Source: Oscillospiraceae bacterium
Lineage (GTDB): Bacteria > Bacillota > Clostridia > Oscillospirales > Ruminococcaceae
Direction of reading: 5' to 3'
NCBI GenBank assembly: GCA_900752625.1
Contig: CAADWC010000130.1
Location: forward strand, 1 to 11,598
DNA: 11,598 bases
In this document: positions 5,767-11,598 of the stretch, in pieces
How the letters are laid out: every line of letters starts with the position of its first letter
Numbering within the stretch: position 1 is the first letter of the stretch
Made by a program: the position numbers and the translations under genes
The notes under the pieces: generated by a model
The model's input: only the letters and a program-made list of their open reading frames with translations
What the model was told of the DNA's origin: nothing
The model's database searches: none

Positions 5767-6519
5767 ATGCCTATTAAATTTGACATAAAAAACGCCGACT
5801 TGTTTTACGGAGATTTTCAGGCGCTGAAGAATATAAACCTTGAGATAAAGGACAAGGAGATAACCGCTTTTATAGGTCCGTCGGGCTGCGGAAAATCCAC
5901 CCTGCTCAAATCCCTTAACAGAATGAACGATCTGGTTGAGGGCTGTAAAATCACAGGAGATTTCAGGCTTGACGGTCAGGATATTTACAAGGATATTGAA
6001 ATTACGGAGCTGAGAAAAAGAGTTGGAATGGTTTTTCAGAAGCCGAATCTTTTTCCCATGTCGATTTACGACAATATCGCATACGGTCCGAGAACTCACG
6101 GAATAAAGAAAAAGGCAGAGCTTGACGAGATAGTTGAAACGTCGCTGAGGCAGGCGTCGATCTGGGACGAGTGCAAGGACAGGCTGAAAAAATCGGCTCT
6201 CGGTACCTCCGGCGGTCAGCAGCAGAGACTTTGTATTGCCCGAGCGCTGGCGGTAAAGCCGGAGGTAATACTGATGGACGAGCCGACTTCGGCGCTGGAC
6301 CCTATCTCGACCATCAAGATAGAGGAGCTTTGTCAGCAGATCAAAAACGATTATACTATTATAATTGTTACTCACAATATGCAGCAGGCGACGAGAATTT
6401 CGGACAAGACGGCGTTTTTCCTTCACGGAGAGATCGTTGAGTTCGATACCACGGAAAAGATATTCAGCTCGCCTTCTCAGCAGAAAACGCTTGATTACAT
6501 TACCGGACGTTTCGGATAA
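5767..6519 (+). CDS. pstB: Phosphate ABC transporter ATPase PstB
   Basis: PstB is the cytoplasmic ATPase that powers phosphate import through PstCA. The 250-residue length is typical. Visible motifs in order are Walker [10 protein letters not shown] (37-45), the Q-loop glutamine in VFQKPN (Gln91), the signature region TSGGQQQR (147-154), Walker [12 protein letters not shown] (168-178) with catalytic Glu172, and the switch His203 in VTHNM. The signature begins with Thr147 where PstB proteins usually have Leu (LSGGQ). The codon is clearly ACC, and all other catalytic residues are intact, so the protein should be active. AAGGAG (5750-5755) inside the end of pstA is the ribosome binding site. The phoU gene follows after 13 bases. 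Confidence 0.97.
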   Translation: MPIKFDIKNADLFYGDFQALKNINLEIKDKEITAFIGPSGCGKSTLLKSLNRMNDLVEGCKITGDFRLDGQDIYKDIEITELRKRVGMVFQKPNLFPMSIYDNIAYGPRTHGIKKKAELDEIVETSLRQASIWDECKDRLKKSALGTSGGQQQRLCIARALAVKPEVILMDEPTSALDPISTIKIEELCQQIKNDYTIIIVTHNMQQATRISDKTAFFLHGEIVEFDTTEKIFSSPSQQKTLDYITGRFG

Positions 6520-6532
6520 GGGGGATTTTTAA

Positions 6533-7192
6533 ATGCGTGAAAGCTTTGATAAACAGCTTAATCAGCTTAATATACTGCTTATGAATATGGCTGCTCTTGT
6601 GGAGCAGATAATCGCAATGTCGATCAAGTCACTGGAGGAGCAGAACACCGAGCTCGCCAGGCAGACGGTTGAATTCGATGCGAAAATAAACGATCTGGAG
6701 CGGGAAATAGAAAGACTTTGCTTGAAGCTGCTTTTGCAGTATCAGCCGGTTTTTGCCGATGACCTCAGAAGAGTTTCGACCGCTCTTAAGATGATAACCG
6801 ACATGGAGAGAATCGGCGATCAGGCGGCGGATATCGCCCAGCTCAACATTACGCTTATAGCTCAGAAGAAAAGCTGGGAGCTGGAGGAGATATCACAGAT
6901 GGCTAGGGGAACGGCATTAATGGTTTCCCAGAGCATAGACGCTTATGTCAATCACGACGAGGAGCTTGCCACCGCCGTTATTGCTTCGGATGACGAGATA
7001 GACGATCTGTTTAACCGCATAAAGAATAAGATAATTGAGCAGATCGCTGCGGATAAATCAAAAGGCGAGCAGGCTGTAGATACTGTCATGATAGCAAAAT
7101 ATTTTGAGAGAATAGGAGATCATGCGGTCAATATAGCTGAATGGGTGCTGTTCTCTATAACCGGAGTTCATAAATCAAAGAAGATCATGTAG
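6533..7192 (+). CDS. phoU: Phosphate-uptake regulator PhoU
   Basis: PhoU is a cytoplasmic all-helical protein that restrains the Pst importer and, in many bacteria, links it to Pho signalling. The 219-residue protein contains the two symmetric three-helix repeats of the family. Each carries the metal-binding E/DxxxD-type signature: MERIGDQAADIA (91-102) and FERIGDHAVNIA (191-202). The start at ATG 6533 is supported by GGGGGA eight bases upstream. It is the last gene of the tightly packed pstCAB-phoU run; a 141-base gap with a new promoter follows. Whether it signals to the PhoR here is open, because kinases with a large extracytoplasmic domain may not need PhoU for sensing. Confidence 0.96.
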   Translation: MRESFDKQLNQLNILLMNMAALVEQIIAMSIKSLEEQNTELARQTVEFDAKINDLEREIERLCLKLLLQYQPVFADDLRRVSTALKMITDMERIGDQAADIAQLNITLIAQKKSWELEEISQMARGTALMVSQSIDAYVNHDEELATAVIASDDEIDDLFNRIKNKIIEQIAADKSKGEQAVDTVMIAKYFERIGDHAVNIAEWVLFSITGVHKSKKIM

Positions 7193-7209
7193 TCTTCGTT
7201 CATATATAC

Positions 7210-7273
7210 TTTACCTGATTTTACACTGATTTTACATTGGCAAGCAGGGAATTTTACAATTGACGTTTATAAT
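7210..7273 (+). promoter_or_regulatory. Promoter of the Na+/Pi gene with PhoP-box-like repeats
   Basis: TTTACA occurs at 7220, 7231 and 7253, that is at steps of 11 and 22 bases, with a further TTTACC at 7210. The -10 box TATAAT (7268-7273) is perfect and begins 9 bases after the last hexamer. There is no -35 box at the usual distance (CAGGGA is at that place), so activator dependence is expected. The arrangement matches the pstS promoter nearly base for base in spacing. It should give the Na+/Pi gene, and by readthrough phoPR, an independent phosphate-starvation promoter. Confidence 0.8.
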
Positions 7274-7320
7274 AGTGATTGTAAAATCCGGATAAAATAA
7301 TAAGCCGGAATTGTAAAATC
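7251..7320 (+). repeat. Inverted and direct copies of ATTGTAAAAT around the Na+/Pi transcript start
   Basis: ATTTTACAAT (7251-7260) is followed by its exact reverse complement ATTGTAAAAT at 7278-7287, flanking the -10 box. An identical second copy lies at 7310-7319, 32 bases further on, directly before the ribosome binding site. Between the last two, TCCGG (7287-7291) can pair with CCGGA (7305-7309). The inverted copies contain TGTAAA, a Pho hexamer in reverse orientation, and could bind PhoP downstream of the start. Confidence 0.6.
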
Positions 7321-7333
7321 GGGAGAGTTGTTT

Positions 7334-9109
7334 ATGGACATTTTTATGGTATTAACCTTGATCGGCGGACTGGCGCTTTTCCTTTACGGAATGAACGTCA
7401 TGGGTACGGGGCTGGAAAAGCTGGCGGGAGGCAAGCTTGAAAAGATATTCGAGAAGCTTACTTCCAATCCGCTCAAAGCCGTGCTGCTCGGAATGAGTGT
7501 TACTGCTGTAATTCAGTCGTCGTCGGCGACCACGGTAATGCTTGTGGGATTTGTAAACGCCGGTCTGATGAAGCTTCGTCAGGCTATCGGAGTTATAATG
7601 GGAGCTAATATCGGAACTACGATCACGGCGTGGATCCTGTCTCTGTCCGGAGTCGAGGGCGACAGCTTATTTATTCAGATGCTCAAGCCGTCGTCATTTT
7701 CGCCTATACTTGCGATCATAGGCGTTTTTCTTATTATGCTTTCAAAGAGCGATAAGAAGCAGAATATCGGAACGATACTGATGGGCTTTGCGGTGCTTAT
7801 GTTCGGAATGGAAATGATGTCGGGTGCAGTCGAGCCTCTTAAGGACGTTCCTGAATTTGCAAATGTACTGACAATGTTCCAGAATCCGGTTCTTGGAGTT
7901 CTTGTCGGAGCGATTTTTACAGCCATTATACAGTCTTCGTCGGCTTCGGTCGGAATCCTTCAGGCGCTTTCTGCTACCGGAGCTATCAAGTTCGGAGCGG
8001 CGCTTCCTATTATCCTGGGACAGAACATAGGAACCTGTATCACGGCGATAATCTCATCTATCGGAACTTCCAAAAACGCCAAGCGTGTAGCGGTAGTGCA
8101 TCTGTATTTCAATATTATAGGAACTATGCTGTTCCTGACTGTTTTCTACACGCTGAACGCGATTTTTAAATTTCCGTTTATAAATGACACGGTGGGAGCG
8201 GCAAATATAGCTGTTGTACATACTATCTTTAACTTTACGACAACTTGCATACTTCTTCCGTTTATAAATCAGCTTGAAAAGCTTGCGTATCTTACTATAA
8301 GAGACGACACCGACGATAAGGGCGTCAAGGCGGAGGATCAGTTCAAGCTGCTTGACGACAGATTCCTTCAGTCGCCCTCGTTTGCTATCGAACAGTGCAG
8401 AACCGTTGCGGCAAACATGGCGGATATAGCCAAAAATTCGATCAAGCTTTCAATTGAGCTGCTCGACGGCTACAACGACGACAAGGCGGAGCAGGTCAAC
8501 GGCATGGAGGCTCTTGTAGATAAGTATGAGGACAGACTGGGAACATATCTTGTAAAGCTTTCAAGTACGGATCTGTCCCACAAGGATTCGCAGTCCGTTG
8601 CAACGCTGCTGCATACTATCGGTGATTTTGAACGTATTTCAGACCATGCGAAGAATATTGTATCGGTAGCTAAGGAAAAGCACGATAAGAGCATCGAATT
8701 TTCAGCGCAGGCAGTCAGGGAGCTTAAGGTTATCTGCAGCGCGGTAACTGAAATACTTGATCTTGCGGTAAAGGCGTTTGCCGAGCAGGATCTTTACAGC
8801 GCATATCTTGTCGAGCCTCTGGAGGAGGTCGTGGATCAGCTTCAGACAAAGCTGAAAAGCAGACATGTAAAAAGACTTCAGAAGGGTATGTGCACAATAG
8901 AACTGGGATTTATTTTTACCGATCTGCTTACGAATCTGGAGAGAGTATCGGATCATTGTTCAAATATTGCGGTTTGCCTTATTCAGGTCAACGACGACAA
9001 TTTTGAAACACACGAGTATCTGAGAACGGTAAAGACCAGCGGAGAGGCTTTTGATTCGGAGGTTGAAAAATATCAGCAGATGTTCGCTCTGCCCAAAAAG
9101 GATTTTTAG
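7334..9109 (+). CDS. Na+/phosphate cotransporter with C-terminal PhoU domain
   Basis: This is a NptA/YjbB-type (Na/Pi cotransporter II-related) membrane protein. I choose ATG 7334 (591 residues), because GGGAG (7321-7325) is 8 bases from it and only 2 from the in-frame TTG at 7328. The membrane domain (about 1-320) has the family's inverted duplication. Repeat 1 has VIQSSSATT (59-67) and GANIGTTITA (90-99). Repeat 2 has IIQSSSASV (198-206) and GQNIGTCITA (229-238). The QSSS segments form the Na+/phosphate site in this family. Residues from about 340 to 560 are a PhoU-like helical domain with FERISDHAKNI (432-442) and LERVSDHCSNI (535-545). Such domains may gate or report transport. Direction is not given by sequence: E. 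coli YjbB exports phosphate, while other relatives import it. The phoP gene follows after 46 bases without a visible terminator. Confidence 0.92.
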   Translation: MDIFMVLTLIGGLALFLYGMNVMGTGLEKLAGGKLEKIFEKLTSNPLKAVLLGMSVTAVIQSSSATTVMLVGFVNAGLMKLRQAIGVIMGANIGTTITAWILSLSGVEGDSLFIQMLKPSSFSPILAIIGVFLIMLSKSDKKQNIGTILMGFAVLMFGMEMMSGAVEPLKDVPEFANVLTMFQNPVLGVLVGAIFTAIIQSSSASVGILQALSATGAIKFGAALPIILGQNIGTCITAIISSIGTSKNAKRVAVVHLYFNIIGTMLFLTVFYTLNAIFKFPFINDTVGAANIAVVHTIFNFTTTCILLPFINQLEKLAYLTIRDDTDDKGVKAEDQFKLLDDRFLQSPSFAIEQCRTVAANMADIAKNSIKLSIELLDGYNDDKAEQVNGMEALVDKYEDRLGTYLVKLSSTDLSHKDSQSVATLLHTIGDFERISDHAKNIVSVAKEKHDKSIEFSAQAVRELKVICSAVTEILDLAVKAFAEQDLYSAYLVEPLEEVVDQLQTKLKSRHVKRLQKGMCTIELGFIFTDLLTNLERVSDHCSNIAVCLIQVNDDNFETHEYLRTVKTSGEAFDSEVEKYQQMFALPKKDF

Positions 9110-9155
9110 AACGGGTAAATAGTCGTTCGTCTGCGGTTTTGAAAGGAAGGTTTAT

Positions 9156-9836
9156 ATGTCGCTTATATACTGTGTTGAGGACGACGACGGAATAAGGGAG
9201 CTGGTTTCCTGTGCTTTGAAATCGGGCGGCTATAAGGTAAAGGCTTTTCCGAAAGCAAAGCCGTTTTACGAGGAGCTTAAAAGCTGTGCGCCGACTCTTG
9301 TCCTTCTGGATATAATGCTGCCGGACGAGGACGGCCTTACGATCCTGGGAAAGCTTAAAAGCGATCCGAAGCTCAAGGAGATCCCGGTTATAATGCTTAC
9401 TGCAAAGACCAGCGAGCTTGAGAAGGTACGCGGACTTGAATCGGGCGCTGACGATTATATTACAAAACCGTTCGGCGTAATGGAGCTGCTGTCCAGGATA
9501 AAGGCGGTTCTGAGGCGTACTGCAAAGCAGAGCGGCGAGTCTGAGGTGTTTGAGATTGACGGCTGTTCTCTTGACGCTTCAAGGAGAATAGTTACCTACA
9601 ACGGAATCGAGGTTACTCTTACCTACAAGGAATTTGAACTGCTTATGTACCTGATGCGTCATCAGTCCATTGCGGTAACCAGAGATAAGCTTATGGAAAT
9701 GGTCTGGGGCTATGAGTTTGCAGGGGAAACCAGAACGGTTGATATGCATATAAAGACCCTGCGCCAGAAGCTTGAGGCGGCAGGATGCAGGGATATTATA
9801 AAAACTGTAAGAGGCGTCGGATACAAGTGCGGGTAA
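9156..9836 (+). CDS. phoP: OmpR/PhoB-family response regulator, likely PhoP
   Basis: The 226-residue protein has a receiver domain (about 1-120) with the acidic pair Asp9/Asp10, phospho-acceptor Asp52 in LLDIMLPDEDG, Thr82 and Lys104 in ITKPF. A winged-helix DNA-binding domain follows (about 130-226) with the recognition-helix segment ETRTVDMHIKTLRQKL and the closing TVRGVGYK hairpin. It starts at ATG 9156 behind a strong AAAGGAAGG site 6 bases upstream. It lies 46 bases after the Na+/Pi gene and 33 bases before the kinase gene. The context next to pst genes and two Pho-box promoters identifies it as the phosphate regulator. Sequence alone gives only the OmpR/PhoB family. It is expected to bind the TTTACA repeats, including those that drive its own upstream region. 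Confidence 0.92.
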   Translation: MSLIYCVEDDDGIRELVSCALKSGGYKVKAFPKAKPFYEELKSCAPTLVLLDIMLPDEDGLTILGKLKSDPKLKEIPVIMLTAKTSELEKVRGLESGADDYITKPFGVMELLSRIKAVLRRTAKQSGESEVFEIDGCSLDASRRIVTYNGIEVTLTYKEFELLMYLMRHQSIAVTRDKLMEMVWGYEFAGETRTVDMHIKTLRQKLEAAGCRDIIKTVRGVGYKCG

Positions 9837-9869
9837 ACAGAAGCGGTAAATCGTGGGAGGCGCAGGGCG

Positions 9870-11567
9870 ATGCAGAAAAAAATATTTAGAGTAATGACTG
9901 CGGTCGTTGCGGTTTCCTTGGCTGTGTTTTCTCTTGTGATCGGAGGAATAAGCTACTCTTTTTACAAAAACGCTGCTCAGGACGAACTTAAGGCTGCGGC
10001 TGAAATAGCGGTCAGCAGCATCGGCGACAACGCTGACTTCTCTCAGCTTGAGCAGAATCTTAAAGACGCTTTGAATTACGATGTCAGGCTGACTTACATT
10101 GAAAGCGACGGAAATGTGCTGTACGATAGTGAAGCGGACGTCAGCGAGATGGAGAATCATCTTGACCGCAAAGAAGTAAGGCAGGCTCTGGAAAACGGAA
10201 CCGGAGAAGCCACGAGAGTATCCGACACCCTTGACAAAACCGTTTATTATTACGCCGTTGAATACGACGGGGGAGTTCTCAGATTTTCAAGGGAACGGAG
10301 CAATCTGTTGTATATTTTCATTTTAGTGGTTCCTATTATAATCTGTGTGGCGGGGGCAATATTTGTCGTGACCACGGTTGTTTCGATCAAGCTGTCGGAA
10401 AGTCTGATCAAGCCTATAAACCGTCTGGTTACCCAGTTTGACGTAAACGGGGACGGGATCGGCAATCTTGAAACTCCTTATGAGGAGCTTAAGCCTATCA
10501 TCAAAAATGCCGATCTGCTTATGAAAAGAATATCCAAAAATGTTGCCAAGCTGAAACGCGAAAAAGAAAAGATAACTCTTATTACCGACAATATGGTAGA
10601 GGCAATGATACTGCTGGATTCGGACCGGACGGTGCTTTCGGTGAACCGGAGCGCTGTAAAGCTGCTGAATCCGCATTTTGACCCTCATTCCCATGAAAAA
10701 CTTTCGCATCTTACAACAAATCCGGAGCTTATAGAGCTGCTTGACAGGCTTGATGAGGACGATTCGGTAAGAGGAGTAGTTACCGTTAAGAGCAGATCTT
10801 TCAGGACGTATATCAACAAGTCGGATTTCAACGGAGATTACGGGATCATAATTCTTATGGTGGATGTTACCGAGAGCATCAAGAGCGAGCAGATAAGACG
10901 TGATTTTTCTGCAAACGTATCACATGAGCTGAAGACGCCGCTTACTACTATCAAGGGCTTCGGTGAAATGATGGAAAACGGAATCATAACAGGAGCGGAG
11001 GACATAAAAAAATACGGCGGAACTATCTACCGTGAGGCAGAAAGACTGCTTTACCTTATTAACGATATAATAAGATTGTCGGAAATAGAAGAGCATGCTA
11101 ACAGTGAAAGCGATCAGGTAGACGTTCTCCGCACGGCTCAGGATGTTGAGGAGATACTTCAGAACAAGGCATATAATCATAAGGTATCTGTGTTTGTAAA
11201 GGGCGAAAACGTTGTTATAGAAGGAAATCAGAGCTATATGACGGAGCTTCTGCTCAACCTTATGGACAATGCGGTTAAGTACAATAACGACGATGGCTCG
11301 GTATGGGTCGAAGTATCAAGAAGCGGAGAAAACGCAGTTATCGTTGTCAGGGATAACGGAATCGGTATTGCCGAAAAGGACAGAGAGCGGGTTTTTGAAA
11401 GATTTTACCGTGTGGATAAAAGCCGTTCGAAGCAGACGGGAGGAACTGGTCTTGGGCTGTCTATCGTCAAGCATATCGTAGCTTATCACAACGGCGAGAT
11501 AGCTATCAGCAGCAGTCTTGGAAAGGGAACGGAAATAACGGTTATCATACCGGTTTCGCAAAGCTGA
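9870..11567 (+). CDS. phoR: Sensor histidine kinase, likely PhoR
   Basis: The 565-residue kinase has membrane helices at about 9-31 and 147-171. They enclose an extracytoplasmic sensor region of about 115 residues, probably PDC/Cache-like as in B. subtilis PhoR. A HAMP-like linker (about 172-225, with LIKPINRL) and a PAS domain (about 235-335) follow. The dimerisation domain has phospho-acceptor His352 in SHELKTP. The ATPase domain has N-box LLNLMDNAVKY (461-471), G1 DNGIGI (495-500), ERFYR (510-514) and G2 GGTGLGL (524-530). All catalytic residues are intact. GGGAGG lies 9 bases before ATG 9870. The adjacent regulator is its expected partner. The large outer domain contrasts with E. coli PhoR, which lacks one and reads the PstB/PhoU state, so signal input here may differ. 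No terminator is seen in the 31 bases left after the stop. Confidence 0.93.
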   Translation: MQKKIFRVMTAVVAVSLAVFSLVIGGISYSFYKNAAQDELKAAAEIAVSSIGDNADFSQLEQNLKDALNYDVRLTYIESDGNVLYDSEADVSEMENHLDRKEVRQALENGTGEATRVSDTLDKTVYYYAVEYDGGVLRFSRERSNLLYIFILVVPIIICVAGAIFVVTTVVSIKLSESLIKPINRLVTQFDVNGDGIGNLETPYEELKPIIKNADLLMKRISKNVAKLKREKEKITLITDNMVEAMILLDSDRTVLSVNRSAVKLLNPHFDPHSHEKLSHLTTNPELIELLDRLDEDDSVRGVVTVKSRSFRTYINKSDFNGDYGIIILMVDVTESIKSEQIRRDFSANVSHELKTPLTTIKGFGEMMENGIITGAEDIKKYGGTIYREAERLLYLINDIIRLSEIEEHANSESDQVDVLRTAQDVEEILQNKAYNHKVSVFVKGENVVIEGNQSYMTELLLNLMDNAVKYNNDDGSVWVEVSRSGENAVIVVRDNGIGIAEKDRERVFERFYRVDKSRSKQTGGTGLGLSIVKHIVAYHNGEIAISSSLGKGTEITVIIPVSQS

Positions 11568-11598
11568 GTATATTGCTGATTCGTAACTGAATGCTGAA

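Noticed and set aside
5746..6426. Long 226-residue minus-strand frame opposite pstB
   Set aside because: It mirrors pstB, whose motifs and ribosome binding site are unambiguous. The antisense product shows no domain and no start signal.
7193..7209. Terminator after phoU
   Set aside because: No hairpin with a T-run is found between the phoU stop and the first Pho box, so readthrough into the Na+/Pi gene remains possible.
9579..10160. 193-residue minus-strand frame across the phoP-phoR junction
   Set aside because: It is antisense to two well-supported genes and has no domain or ribosome binding site.

Overview
This window looks like chromosomal DNA from a gut-type Clostridia bacterium, most likely of the Ruminococcus/Oscillospiraceae group. 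That placement is an inference. It rests on AAGGAG-type ribosome binding sites, the DUF4358 lipoprotein plus SGNH hydrolase pair, the style of the Pst proteins, and a PhoP/PhoR pair of the Firmicutes kind. I see no insertion sequence, prophage, tRNA, rRNA or CRISPR array.

Left part, minus strand (1-2602): a truncated DUF4358 lipoprotein gene lies 50 bases downstream of a membrane-anchored SGNH/GDSL hydrolase gene, probably in one operon. The operon has a recognisable promoter at 1318-1346 and a leader of about 127 nucleotides. That leader contains two overlapping, mutually exclusive pairings, one of which hides the ribosome binding site. Upstream lies a 12-helix MFS transporter gene, driven by a perfect consensus sigma-A promoter (TTGACA, 17 bases, TATAAT).

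Right part, plus strand (2800-11567): a complete phosphate module in the order pstS-pstC-pstA-pstB-phoU, then a Na+/phosphate cotransporter with its own fused PhoU domain, then a phoP-type response regulator and a phoR-type histidine kinase. The cluster thus holds a high-affinity ABC importer, a second lower-affinity type of transporter, two PhoU modules and the two-component system expected to control them. The promoters of pstS and of the Na+/Pi gene share an almost identical layout: TTTACA-like hexamers at 11-base steps, the last one exactly 9 bases before a -10 box. This is good internal evidence for a PhoP-controlled regulon with positive feedback on phoPR.

The most notable protein is PstS. 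Its two halves are in the reverse order of the classical E. coli/B. subtilis protein: the DGSGTR half comes first and the GSSSVTP half last, which is a circular permutation. Other points of interest are the hairpins in the pstS leader and in the pstS-pstC gap, the uncertain pstC start, and a changed residue in the PstB signature motif.
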